Assembly: GCF_052216985.1 (NCBI RefSeq)
Contig: NZ_JBQOUY010000018.1
Span: 1 to 50,620, forward strand
From: Acidaminococcus fermentans_A
Lineage (GTDB): Bacteria; Bacillota; Negativicutes; Acidaminococcales; Acidaminococcaceae
Length of the DNA: 50,620 bases
Reading direction: 5' to 3'
Translations under genes and position numbers: made by a program
In this document: one piece after another, positions 8,514 through 17,610 of the stretch
Numbering within the stretch: the stretch's first letter is position 1
How the letters are laid out: each line of letters starts with the position of its first letter
The notes under the pieces: model-generated
Seen by the model: only the letters and a program-made list of their open reading frames with translations
The model's database searches: none
What the model was told of the DNA's origin: nothing

Positions 8514-9464
8514 TTATGATCCAAGCAAAACGCAGTAACAAGAACCCCCCTCTAACGGGTTACATCTTTCCAGCCCCTCAAAAAATATATGATTGCCCAA
8601 ATTTTTCCCAGCTATCTGGTTATGGATCTTCATCAGCAATTCTTCATTTGTAAAGTATTTTCCATTATCAGCAGAAAGAAGCGCGGCAATATCGGTCTGG
8701 AACAATCCATCTATTCTGCATTCCTCATCTAACGTCGAAGCATCCGTAACATACTCATTGGCAAGCAGCACTTCTTTTCCAGGAATGAAAGCTTCAAAAA
8801 TAATATATATTTTCTCCGCCTCGACAGCCATTTCCCCAGGATGCCAATTCTTTTGATTATCCTCTATGTATTCCACCACGTCATGAGAAAAAGTATTTGC
8901 CGAAACATATAGTATTTCATTGAACATCCAATACACATTCTTCAATAATTCCTTTGGTATCTTCTCAGGCGATACAACCAAATACTGGATCTTATCATCC
9001 TGTAAAAGCTCTATTCCCTGTTTCACATCCGCAAAGGTAATCCCCCGTGTCATTTTCAAATCTGTTTCCATGCGCCATTGATGAGACAGCTTCCCCGCGG
9101 CCCTTCTGACCAAGTGCTTTCTGCATCCGGCAAAAACTGCGATCATAGGAATCGACACCGCTGCGATTAGAGGAAGAAGAGCAGGCAGGCTGACTATGAT
9201 AGCTCCTATGCGCTTAGCCCGTATTCCGCTATGTTCAAAGTTGCTGTTCACCAGATCAGTTATGCGGTTGAAACCGGGTATAATTTCCGGATACTGGGAT
9301 GCCGCCCATATGAGGAAGCCTACAACGACTATCTCTATAGCGCCCCATAAAATTACCATCTGCACCGCTGCCTGATGACAGACTGTTTTCTTCTCGTCCA
9401 TGGACAGCTCATCCATTTCAGAAATTCCTTGACTCCATTTTTTCACTCGTTCTTCTTCTGTCAT
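8514..9464 (-). CDS. Unknown membrane protein with a cytosolic C-terminal domain
   Basis: 316 aa, not recognised. Two hydrophobic segments (about 32-56 and 87-114) flank a short exposed loop, and a ~200-aa soluble region follows with no motif I know. GGAGG lies 5 nt before the ATG, so the start is well supported. It is richer in A+T than the pcrA-ligA operon and sits next to a repeat fragment and the adhesin, which suggests acquired DNA. The C-terminal end includes a cysteine pair (GGSCYCVLL) of unknown meaning. It has no obvious operon partner. Confidence 0.7.
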   Translation of the reverse strand: MTEEERVKKWSQGISEMDELSMDEKKTVCHQAAVQMVILWGAIEIVVVGFLIWAASQYPEIIPGFNRITDLVNSNFEHSGIRAKRIGAIIVSLPALLPLIAAVSIPMIAVFAGCRKHLVRRAAGKLSHQWRMETDLKMTRGITFADVKQGIELLQDDKIQYLVVSPEKIPKELLKNVYWMFNEILYVSANTFSHDVVEYIEDNQKNWHPGEMAVEAEKIYIIFEAFIPGKEVLLANEYVTDASTLDEECRIDGLFQTDIAALLSADNGKYFTNEELLMKIHNQIAGKNLGNHIFFEGLERCNPLEGGSCYCVLLGS

Positions 9465-9783
9465 AGCAACCTCCGATAATGTAGACCTCTATATCTCCTT
9501 CTGATGATTCTGCCCAGAAGAACATTCACTAGAGAATTCCATGATTGCTTCACTCAATAATATTTTTCTCTATATTTTTACCACTAAGAGTTGTTTTCTG
9601 TATCCATCCTAAGCCATTCTCATTCAGTCGTTTAAATCAGAAACAGTGGGAGAATATGGATATGCCCATCCATAAAGTCCCACTATTTTTATTACATAAG
9701 CAATGGTATATCTACAAATTTTTTATTTAGAAATAAATTTATACACTTTAAGTAGAGTCCATTAGAGATACAATTGAATAGCG
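9465..9783. other. AT-rich intergenic region upstream of the unknown membrane protein gene
   Basis: About 320 nt without a credible gene; the small ORFs here lack ribosome sites and homology I can recognise. Must contain the minus-strand promoter for the 8514-9464 gene, not identified. Confidence 0.5.
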
Positions 9784-9817
9784 AATTGGGGCAACGAAAT
9801 CAAGCATTGCCCCAATT
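9784..9817 (-). terminator. Hairpin 3' of the giant adhesin gene
   Basis: AATTGGGGCAA (9784-9794) pairs with TTGCCCCAATT (9807-9817) across a 12-nt loop, 22 nt after the adhesin stop. The T tract is weak. Confidence 0.65.
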
Positions 9818-9839
9818 TCATAACTTATCCTACATGCCT

Positions 9840-12800
9840 TTATGATTTCTGGATATGGGATCCATACACATCCCGGAAATCACCTCTGTTTTTATCGTCC
9901 TTATCATTGATACGGACACGTTCTACCTTATGACGGTCATTATCCTTACCAGAAATACGATCCACACGGAACCGATCAATATTTTGAACTTTGACCAGTT
10001 CAGGGCCAAATTCATCCACCGACCGGGCCATATTTCCATCAGAAGGTGCCCCATTCTGTAAAGCTCGGTAGATAATCGCAGCATACTCATAGCGAGTCAT
10101 AGAACGGTCTCCCTTAAATTCTCCATCCGGATATCCCTCCAAGTAGCCTTTTTCGGCCAATGTTTTCACATATTGGTAAGCCCAATGGTTCTCTGGTACG
10201 TCAGGGAAGTTCATGCTGTGAGCAGACGCAGGGATTGCCTTAGCAGGTTGGCCTGATTCATAAGCAGCTAATTTTTTCGTGAGTGTTTCGATTTGGTTTT
10301 TCATGGCCAACATGTCCTTGGCCATGGACACTCTGGAGCGAGAGATATGGTTTTTTTGTCCAAATTTCCAACTGACTCCTACATTCACCATATTTTCGCC
10401 TCCGCTAAAGGAACCACCCACACTGAACATCGTATCTTCATTAGGACGATAATATGCTCCGATAGCGACTGCATGAGCATCTTTATAATTTCCATACCCT
10501 GCAGCAAAATCCCATTTGTCATCTGGATCGAAATCCAGTGGGTGCAACCCTGCCAGAGCTGCCGCACCTGCCCCAACACGATTCACCCGATCTCCCAACC
10601 GACTGATCCGGTTTTCCGCACGGTACAGCTGGCTTCCATTTACAGCATCCGTACTGGTCGATGAAATATCTCCAGGAGCTACATTGGTGATCTTATTCCC
10701 ACCATTATTCAGCCCATCTTTATTGAGCGTAACATCCTGACCTGAGGAACCATTTTGGATGGTCATGCCTCCCGTGGTTATGGTGGTGTCTCCAACGTTG
10801 ACAGTGCTGGCATTTACCGTCGTGATATTCCCAGTGTCTGCTGTAACAGTCTTCGTAGTAACCGAATCCAGTCCTTTCAAATCTTTTGAAAGCCGCACTT
10901 TCAGGTTATCACTGCCATCAGATACCACTCCGATATTGTCTTCCGTTGACAGTTTAGAAGAATCCGTAATGCCCCCAACTACATTCACTTGCCCATTGAG
11001 TTTTTTACTGATTACATTCCCTACGTCGCCGCCATATTTCATTCCGTCGTTCATAGTGGCGACCGTCTGGGTATTCCCATTGTGATCTTCATAGACGATC
11101 CGATCAATACCATCTGAGCCATTATAGCCATCCGTGCCGTCTACTCCATTCACACCTTTTACAACATGGATGTCCGCAGAAGCACCATCCTTGCCATTGA
11201 TGCCAATATGACCATCGGTACCATTGGTTCCGTCTTTGCCTATAGAAGAAATGGTAACCCCATCTTTGCCATCGGCACCTTTCACACCGATAGCCCCATT
11301 GATGCCATCAGCGCCATCTTTGCCCTGGCCGCCCACGGTAACCGTATCTGCTTTCAGATTCTTGTCCAATCCAATGACCAAATCTCCATTTGCATCCACT
11401 ACAGTCTTGATGTTGGAGGCATCATATTCTGCGTCCGCTTTCGTACCATTCCCTTTGATGGTCATGGTGCTGTTCAGTTTTTTGGCCACAGATCCTGTAT
11501 TCCCCGCAAACTTCAGTCCATCATCTAATGTGGCAACTTCATGGGTGACATGCCCATCATCTTCGTAAACAATACGGGTCATACCATTGGCACCATTGGA
11601 ACCATCCACGCCGTCCTGACCCTTCGCAGATTTCATGGTAAGCCCATCTTTCCCGTCTTTTCCATTCATTCCGATAGAGCCATCTTTCCCATTGATGGTA
11701 ACAGCTGAGCCATCTTTGCCTGCCACACCGATGGACCCGTCTATTCCATTTTCGCCTTTTTCACCCAGATTCAGATTGTCATTGACATTGACCTTGTAGG
11801 GATCTTCCGTTGTGCCGGTGCCGGTAACTGTCGTATTTTTTCCGTCTACCAGTTTGGTGGCATTCTTGGCAATTTCATCTTTCAGCTGGCTGACATTCAC
11901 TGCATCCGTCCCAGCAGTGCCAGCAGCCACATTGTGAATCTGGTTGCCGCCATTATCCAGCCCTTTTTCTGTCAAAGAAACTGGAGAAGTCCCTGGTGCC
12001 GGATTTTTCGGGGTAATCGTAATACCGCCAGCACCAATCGTTGTCTCATTCCCATCTTTATCCGTGATGGTCATGCCACTTCCCTGGGTCACGGTCTTAT
12101 TTCCGTTCGTATCGGCGGTAGTTACACTGGTTACATTCAAATCATCGTTCAGGACCACTTTCATCGTTCCGTTTTCCACTTTCGTAGAAATATTTTTGCC
12201 GTCCCCGGTAACTTCAATATCCTCGCCCAGAGATTTGTGGACGATATTTCCATCCTGATCCTTTAATCCGAACCCTTTTTCCGTTAAATCAGCAGACTGT
12301 TTCGTCAACTGACTGACGTTGACAGCATCTGTATCCGCTGTACCAGCAGCTACGTTGGTAATTTTCGTGCCGTTCGCATTGATTCCTTCCTTAGTCACAG
12401 AAGGTCCGCCAGTTATGGTCACTCCCTGATTATTGACAGTGGTATCGCCGGCTTTTACCGTCTCAGCGTTTACAGTTTTCGATGTAATACTGTTCAGCCC
12501 AGTCACATCTTTTGCCAATTTTACAGTCATCGTATTATTGGCTGAATTGGCAACCACCCCGATATTATTATCACTTAAATTGTTGCTGTCAGCACCGCCC
12601 AAAAGGGACATGGCCTGATCAGAACCGCGATGGAGTACATTGACATCTGCTTCCGAAGTATTGCCAATGGTTGAATTATCTCCAGCAAACCGCAGAGGCC
12701 GCGTCATGGTGTAAAGCTGGCTTCCATTCACAGCATCCGTACTCTTTGCGCTGACCAGACCGGCCGCAACGTTCTGGATGCGCCGTTCTTTCCCCACGGA

Positions 12801-15800
12801 GCCCACCGTTACAATCCCAGCAGGGGTCCCCCCAGCGTATTGATAGGTTCCGTTGCTGCTGTAAGCATCCTTCCCTTTCGTAGTGGCTCCTGATGCAACA
12901 TAAGCAGAGTTGCTGCCCAGATAGACGGAATTCCCCAAAGTGGCTGTTACATGGCTGCCCAAGATCTGGGTATTGGACAAATCCGTATTCTGAGCCGTGG
13001 CATCAAGGGTATTCTGGTTGCCAATGATTTGGATATCCGTCAAATCCTTGTTTTTCTGATTTTTGGCTCGGATGGTGTTTTTCGAACCGGTAATAGTAAT
13101 ATCAGACACACTGCCCGCATCGCCTGCTGTACTTGTATCCGGATCTCCGGTCACCATATTCTGATTGCCCGTTACAAAAATATTACCAAAGGTTTTCGGG
13201 TTGGCAGGATTATTGGAAAGGGATTCCATTTTCAGTACGTTTTGATTCCCGACAATGCGATTGCTGTCCCCTTCCATTCGGTTTTCATTCCCAAAGATCC
13301 CCGAATTCGAAGCACTTACATCAGCAGCTGTACCTGTGGGAGCCGTACTGTTCTGGCTGCCCAAAACATAGGTATTTGCTCCCGTGACCCGGTTTTTGGT
13401 GCCGATTGCCCCAGAAGAAACACCTTCTGCCTGTGCCATTGTCCCCACTGCGAGAGCATTTTCTGCCAGTGCCTGAGCCGTATCCCCAATAGCGGAAGCA
13501 CTTTTGCTGTTGCTCTTGGCATCGCTGCCGATGGCGATGGCTTTGTCATCAGAAACCCCAGCAGAATAGCCAATGGCCACAGCTTTATCTACGCTGCTCC
13601 CGCCATTTTTTATAGAGGAGGTTGCCAAAGTCCCTATCGCCAGAGAATGATTTCCGGCTGCTTGAGCGCCAGCCCCGATTGCCGTGTTATATTGATACCC
13701 GCTGATGGCTAACGTCTGTTTCAGGCTGCCTGGGTTATCCGGATCTTCATAGCCGGCTCCCACTGTGATACTGCCAAGGCTCTGCGCTTCCGTATTATTC
13801 CCCAGTGCAACACTCCTGTCCCCTAACGCTTTGGCGCTCACGCCAGCTGCCATAGAGTCTTCCCCGGTGGCCAAATCGTTATCATAATTATTCAGATTGG
13901 TAGATTTTACAGAGTAATAATGTGTTTTTGCCACATCGACGATCTCATTGACCTGAGCGACATTCGCTGCATCAGTCCCCAGTGTCCCTGCAGCGACATT
14001 GTGGATTTTCGTTCCCTTATTCGCAGGATTGCGAAGGGTAATACTGTCTCCCTCTCCAGAAGTGACCGTATCATAATATACTCCACTTGCCGTTGCCGAA
14101 GAAACATTCGCATTGACCTGAGCTACCGTGGCGTCGATTGATTTTTTGAGCTGTGCCACGGTAACGGCATCCTGATCCAGTGCCCCATCAGCAACATTGG
14201 TGATGCGGCGCAAAGCCGAGGCATTGCCGACTGAAACAGCCGTCTTAGGGGCCGCCTGTCCCGTCAGATATCCGGTTCCACTGATCATAGTGGCATTCGC
14301 TACGGAATCATTGCCGATGGCAACATTGCCTTCTGAAGCTTTTGCCCCCTGCCCCAAAGCCACACTGGCTGCATCTGCTGCCTGGGCGTTAAACCCAACT
14401 GCCGTAGATCCATTTCCATTCGCTTGGGCCTGATAGCCTACGGCTACAGCGTCATCGGCAGCCTTTGTCTCGCTGCCCAATGCTGTAGATTGGATCCGAG
14501 AAACGGCCGCATCATTTTTGTTCGCATGATAGCCGATAGAAACATTTTTCCCTTCCGATGTATTTCCACCAGCCCCGATGTTAGTTCCAGCTTCAGAACC
14601 AATGGCTACATTATGATCGCTTTTGACATCATTTCCCGTTTTATAGCCAATTGCAATATTCTGCTGTCCGTCAATATTGTTGCCGGCACCATCGCCAATG
14701 ACCACATGGGAGCCTTTGGCCCCTAATACATCCCCTACCATACCTACCCCTGCATTCGGGCCAAGTACCACAGACCGGACGGCATTGGCACTGGCATCTT
14801 TACCCAAAACCACAGAAGCACTGCTCCCAGCAGCGGCTCCATTCCCAATAGCTACGGCATCTGCCCCACTGGCCTGCGCACTCTTCCCCATAGCCAGGGC
14901 ATCTGCTCCACTGGCTGCTGCCTCCGTTCCAACCGCAATGCTGGCAGCTCCAGAAGCAGCCGCACTTTTACCTAGTGCCATTGCTTCTTCTGCCTCAGCC
15001 TTTGCGCTGTCTCCCATTGCTACAGCACTATGACTGTTTTTCGTCACAGCAGCACTGTTGCCCATCGCAATTGCATGATTCGAAGCGACCGTGCTGGCCT
15101 TCGTTCCAATTGCCATACTATTATTGTTGAGCTGAGCGTTGGTCCCGTCATTATAGACCGTCGCTCCATCCCCCAGGGCAATCGAAGAGTTTCCCCGAGC
15201 ATTGGCTGTATCACCGATGGATATGCTTGCTTTGCCTCCGCCTATAACCACAGTAGAACTGTCGCCATCAGCCGTCATACCGTTAAAAGATCCGCTGACA
15301 GCTTTTCGGCCAATGGCAATACTGTTTTCAGCAGATGAAGCAGAACGAGCAGCATCGCCCAGAGCCATAGAATCTTTGCCATTCGCTTTTGCACTGACAC
15401 CGATGGCAACAGCATCTTTACCCGCAGCTGCCGCGTCCTCTCCTGTGGAATTGGCACGGAAATACTTCATTCCCGGTTTTGTTTTATCCAAGCCCAACGC
15501 CGAATTCACATTCTTTAGCTCTGTAATATCGGCCGTATTATTGTTGATTTTTCCTGTATTGATTGTAATTGCATTTTTATTCGCTGCAATATCCGTCTTG
15601 TTTTGCTGGATTTCATTGGAATTTTGGCTGATTCCAGCCTTATTATTAGCAATCTCTGTGCTGTTATCCGCAATTTTGTCCGTATTAGCAGTAATGGCGG
15701 TTTGGTTATTTTGTACATCAGCTTTTACTGCATCCACTTCTGCACTGGTTGCGACCCCATCCGTGGATATTGTGATTGTCTTCGTTGTGTCGTCTTTCGT

Positions 15801-16043
15801 TACAGAGATGTTCGTTCCGGCATTCAAAAGATCGCCGTCATGGACAACTTCAGCGTTAACATAATGCACACTTCCAAATACGAACATAGCTGTTAACACA
15901 GTTCTGGTCAGTATCCTCCCGGATTTAATAATAGTTCTTAATAAAGAATTACCTGACGCTTTCCCACCATTTTTTGCTAATTCTGAAACAACCTGGTACT
16001 GCCCTTTTGCGCGATTGAATATAACCTTGTAAATCCTATTCAA
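9840..16043 (-). CDS. Trimeric autotransporter adhesin (YadA/Hia-type) with C-terminal SLH domain
   Basis: 2067 aa. The start is a TTG at 16041-16043, 8-9 nt after AAAGGAGG, giving the extended signal peptide region MNRIYKVIFNRAKGQYQVVS, then a hydrophobic export segment (about 43-65). The head is a long run of YadA-like repeats (SxAIGxxAxAxG type, about 200-1000). Connector/neck motifs of the DAVNVSQL type alternate with stalk segments. A glycine-rich GKDGxDG stretch lies near 1450-1700. The YadA anchor (VGAGAAALAGLHPLDFD ... VSWKFG, about 1815-1895) forms the trimeric barrel. Unusually, a coiled coil, an SLH domain (FPDVPENHWAYQYVKTLAEK ... GEFKGDRSMTRYEYAAIIYR) and a basic tail follow the anchor. 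Surface adhesion is inferred from family. Confidence 0.95.
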   Translation of the reverse strand: MNRIYKVIFNRAKGQYQVVSELAKNGGKASGNSLLRTIIKSGRILTRTVLTAMFVFGSVHYVNAEVVHDGDLLNAGTNISVTKDDTTKTITISTDGVATSAEVDAVKADVQNNQTAITANTDKIADNSTEIANNKAGISQNSNEIQQNKTDIAANKNAITINTGKINNNTADITELKNVNSALGLDKTKPGMKYFRANSTGEDAAAAGKDAVAIGVSAKANGKDSMALGDAARSASSAENSIAIGRKAVSGSFNGMTADGDSSTVVIGGGKASISIGDTANARGNSSIALGDGATVYNDGTNAQLNNNSMAIGTKASTVASNHAIAMGNSAAVTKNSHSAVAMGDSAKAEAEEAMALGKSAAASGAASIAVGTEAAASGADALAMGKSAQASGADAVAIGNGAAAGSSASVVLGKDASANAVRSVVLGPNAGVGMVGDVLGAKGSHVVIGDGAGNNIDGQQNIAIGYKTGNDVKSDHNVAIGSEAGTNIGAGGNTSEGKNVSIGYHANKNDAAVSRIQSTALGSETKAADDAVAVGYQAQANGNGSTAVGFNAQAADAASVALGQGAKASEGNVAIGNDSVANATMISGTGYLTGQAAPKTAVSVGNASALRRITNVADGALDQDAVTVAQLKKSIDATVAQVNANVSSATASGVYYDTVTSGEGDSITLRNPANKGTKIHNVAAGTLGTDAANVAQVNEIVDVAKTHYYSVKSTNLNNYDNDLATGEDSMAAGVSAKALGDRSVALGNNTEAQSLGSITVGAGYEDPDNPGSLKQTLAISGYQYNTAIGAGAQAAGNHSLAIGTLATSSIKNGGSSVDKAVAIGYSAGVSDDKAIAIGSDAKSNSKSASAIGDTAQALAENALAVGTMAQAEGVSSGAIGTKNRVTGANTYVLGSQNSTAPTGTAADVSASNSGIFGNENRMEGDSNRIVGNQNVLKMESLSNNPANPKTFGNIFVTGNQNMVTGDPDTSTAGDAGSVSDITITGSKNTIRAKNQKNKDLTDIQIIGNQNTLDATAQNTDLSNTQILGSHVTATLGNSVYLGSNSAYVASGATTKGKDAYSSNGTYQYAGGTPAGIVTVGSVGKERRIQNVAAGLVSAKSTDAVNGSQLYTMTRPLRFAGDNSTIGNTSEADVNVLHRGSDQAMSLLGGADSNNLSDNNIGVVANSANNTMTVKLAKDVTGLNSITSKTVNAETVKAGDTTVNNQGVTITGGPSVTKEGINANGTKITNVAAGTADTDAVNVSQLTKQSADLTEKGFGLKDQDGNIVHKSLGEDIEVTGDGKNISTKVENGTMKVVLNDDLNVTSVTTADTNGNKTVTQGSGMTITDKDGNETTIGAGGITITPKNPAPGTSPVSLTEKGLDNGGNQIHNVAAGTAGTDAVNVSQLKDEIAKNATKLVDGKNTTVTGTGTTEDPYKVNVNDNLNLGEKGENGIDGSIGVAGKDGSAVTINGKDGSIGMNGKDGKDGLTMKSAKGQDGVDGSNGANGMTRIVYEDDGHVTHEVATLDDGLKFAGNTGSVAKKLNSTMTIKGNGTKADAEYDASNIKTVVDANGDLVIGLDKNLKADTVTVGGQGKDGADGINGAIGVKGADGKDGVTISSIGKDGTNGTDGHIGINGKDGASADIHVVKGVNGVDGTDGYNGSDGIDRIVYEDHNGNTQTVATMNDGMKYGGDVGNVISKKLNGQVNVVGGITDSSKLSTEDNIGVVSDGSDNLKVRLSKDLKGLDSVTTKTVTADTGNITTVNASTVNVGDTTITTGGMTIQNGSSGQDVTLNKDGLNNGGNKITNVAPGDISSTSTDAVNGSQLYRAENRISRLGDRVNRVGAGAAALAGLHPLDFDPDDKWDFAAGYGNYKDAHAVAIGAYYRPNEDTMFSVGGSFSGGENMVNVGVSWKFGQKNHISRSRVSMAKDMLAMKNQIETLTKKLAAYESGQPAKAIPASAHSMNFPDVPENHWAYQYVKTLAEKGYLEGYPDGEFKGDRSMTRYEYAAIIYRALQNGAPSDGNMARSVDEFGPELVKVQNIDRFRVDRISGKDNDRHKVERVRINDKDDKNRGDFRDVYGSHIQKS

Positions 16044-16470
16044 TCTAATCGCCTCCTTTTGAAAAAATATTCATTTATGCGGCAAAATCTTTGAATTAAT
16101 TTTGTCATTTCATAAATTTGTTTTGCCTTATTCTATCATTCTTATTTCTACTTAACAATACATTTTCCTATATTTTTATATTGTTTTTTATCTAGTTATA
16201 CGTCTATATATTTATACATTTTGGTCTATTTTTGTATATTCCCCACTATATATAGTAGTTCTTGGTTATTTTTTACAAGATAAAAATACACCAAAATACA
16301 TAATTATATTTTATTTATATAATTATGGACTTTGGTGTATTTTTGAATCTATGTTTTTGCTGCTTTATTTTATTCGTGTATGTTTATTCATTTTAAATCG
16401 TAATCTGAAACTACAATCATGCGATCACCGTTGCACTCATCGGTATTAGCCCAAATCATCTAGCTATGGA
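16044..16470. other. AT-rich upstream region of the adhesin gene
   Basis: No gene seen. Very AT-rich, many TATA-like sites, so the adhesin promoter cannot be singled out. It contains the dyad at 16282-16344. Confidence 0.55.
16282..16344. repeat. Perfect 14-bp inverted repeat in the adhesin upstream region
   Basis: AAAAATACACCAAA (16282-16295) and TTTGGTGTATTTTT (16331-16344); an inner ATAATTAT pair extends the dyad. It could be a terminator, an attenuator in the adhesin leader, or a regulator site. Confidence 0.7.
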
Positions 16471-16500
16471 AAGAACCCGCGGCTGGCGGGTTCTTTTTTA
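16471..16500 (+). terminator. Terminator-like hairpin
   Basis: AAGAACCCGC, loop GGCTG, GCGGGTTCTT then TTTTA. It is plus-oriented although no plus-strand gene precedes it, so it either marks a small RNA in 16345-16470 or is a relic. Confidence 0.7.
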
Positions 16501-16544
16501 TGGAAAACAGCTCATGCTATAAGATTTCAGACTGGCTCTTAATA

Positions 16545-16684
16545 AAGAAGTCAGACCGGCCCTGACGGGCCTTTCAGAAGTCAGACGTCAACTTGTTGGC
16601 GATGAGCAGATCGGACCTGCTGCTTCGCCGGACAAAGCTGACTTCTGGCGTCTCAAGGCCCGTCAGGGCCGTGTCTGATTTCTT
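16545..16684. repeat. Long-hairpin dispersed repeat, copy A (complete)
   Basis: 140 nt that folds on itself over its whole length. Outer arms AAGTCAGACCGGCCCTGACG.. and ..CGTCAGGGCCGTGTCTGATT pair almost perfectly. Inner arms CAGACGTCAACTTGTT and GACAAAGCTGACTTCTG pair next, and a tip AGCAG/CTGCT closes it. Related copies are at 17355-17463 and 18981-19134, with fragments at 8468 and 20371. Confidence 0.85.
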
Positions 16685-16697
16685 TTATTTTTCTCTC

Positions 16698-16997
16698 TTA
16701 TGCAACCGTCTCCAGTGGATCTTTCACAACAGGTGCCTCATAGACATCATAAGGATCAATGTCTATGCATTTCCGCGGATCCCGTTTCCCTTCCAAGTCC
16801 CATGCGGCCGTTCCATTCATGACCGTAAGACAATCGTGAAAGACCTCTTGATCCTTCAATTTTTGAAAAACACCAGGTTTCTGTACCAAAGACGATGCAT
16901 CATAATAATGCACCGTTCCATCATTGAAATACGCATAAAAGCTGTATCCTTTTCCCGGAACAACCTGCAAAACTTCTGGAATCAGCTGTCTATCCAT
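16698..16997 (-). CDS. DUF2442 domain protein
   Basis: 99 aa. The pattern LIPEVLQVVPGKGYSFYAYF, NDGTVHYYDAS and a C-terminal WDLEGKRDPRKCIDIDP matches small DUF2442 proteins, which nearly always lie just after a DUF4160 gene. It starts 4 nt downstream of that gene's stop, with AAAGGG before the ATG. The pair is often treated as a possible toxin-antitoxin or defence-linked module, but no activity is established to my knowledge. Flanked by hairpin repeats A and B. Confidence 0.85.
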   Translation of the reverse strand: MDRQLIPEVLQVVPGKGYSFYAYFNDGTVHYYDASSLVQKPGVFQKLKDQEVFHDCLTVMNGTAAWDLEGKRDPRKCIDIDPYDVYEAPVVKDPLETVA

Positions 16998-17001
16998 GAT
17001 A

Positions 17002-17268
17002 TCACCCTTTCCGCATGGGAGGTACTGGATTGGGTTCTTTTCCTGCCTTCACCAGTTCCCAATTCTGCATCAATTCATCCTGATACAAAACACACCAAGC
17101 CAGAACAATTTTTAATTGTCTCCCTGGAAGAAAACCCTTTAGTACCGATGCATTCTGGATATCAATCAAAGCTTTTTGGCCAGCATATTCAGCATGGATA
17201 TGTGGAGGATTGTGATCGTTATAGTATATAGTGATACGAATTCCAAAAAACAAGCTAATTTCAGGCAT
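17002..17268 (-). CDS. DUF4160 domain protein
   Basis: 88 aa. MPEISLFFGIRITIYYNDHN, PPHIHAEYAGQKALIDI and the C-terminal ..NWELVKAGKEPNPVPP are the DUF4160 signature (PEIxxFxGIxIxxxxxDHxPPHxH). An ATG at 17274 is in frame but touches the GGGGGG ribosome site; the ATG at 17268 has 6-nt spacing and is preferred. First gene of a two-gene operon with DUF2442, under a consensus-like promoter. The histidines of DHNPPHIH look like a conserved metal or catalytic site, but the function is unknown. Confidence 0.88.
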   Translation of the reverse strand: MPEISLFFGIRITIYYNDHNPPHIHAEYAGQKALIDIQNASVLKGFLPGRQLKIVLAWCVLYQDELMQNWELVKAGKEPNPVPPMRKG

Positions 17269-17289
17269 TGTCATCCCCCCTTTGATTTA

Positions 17290-17318
17290 ATTATAGCAAA
17301 ATCGCCAAGCAAAACCAA
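17290..17318 (-). promoter_or_regulatory. Promoter of the DUF4160-DUF2442 operon
   Basis: Minus strand TTGGTT (17313-17318), 17-nt spacer, TATAAT (17290-17295). A second TATAAT just upstream could serve as an alternative. Confidence 0.65.
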
Positions 17319-17354
17319 TTATACGGCTCGTACAAATTAGTCCCTGTTATAGAA

Positions 17355-17463
17355 AAGAAGTCAGACGTCAGCTTGTTGGTGATAAGCAGATCGGCCCTAC
17401 TGCTAAGCCGAACAAAGCTGACGTCTGATGTCTCTAGGCCCCTTGGGCCATGTCTGATTTCTT
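17355..17463. repeat. Long-hairpin dispersed repeat, copy B (lacks the left outer arm)
   Basis: AAGAAGTCAGACGTCAGCTT .. AACAAAGCTGACGTCTG forms a 16-bp stem with one bulge, tip AGCAG/CTGCT, then AGGCCCCTTGGGCC and TGTCTGATTTCTT. Compared with copy A, the outer-left arm is missing. Further degraded pieces (CTCTAGGCCC, GGCCCCTACGG) continue to about 17535. Confidence 0.85.
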
Positions 17464-17610
17464 ATCAAGCTGTCTCTAGGCCCAGGAGGACCGTTTCTTA
17501 TTTCTTGTCATGCTCTCCGGGAGGCCCCTACGGCACCGCAACATGAAATAGAGATAGTAAGTATGAAGCTTGTAGGTTAATCGTTAATGAGTAAAAGCAA
17601 AGGTTTCCTT

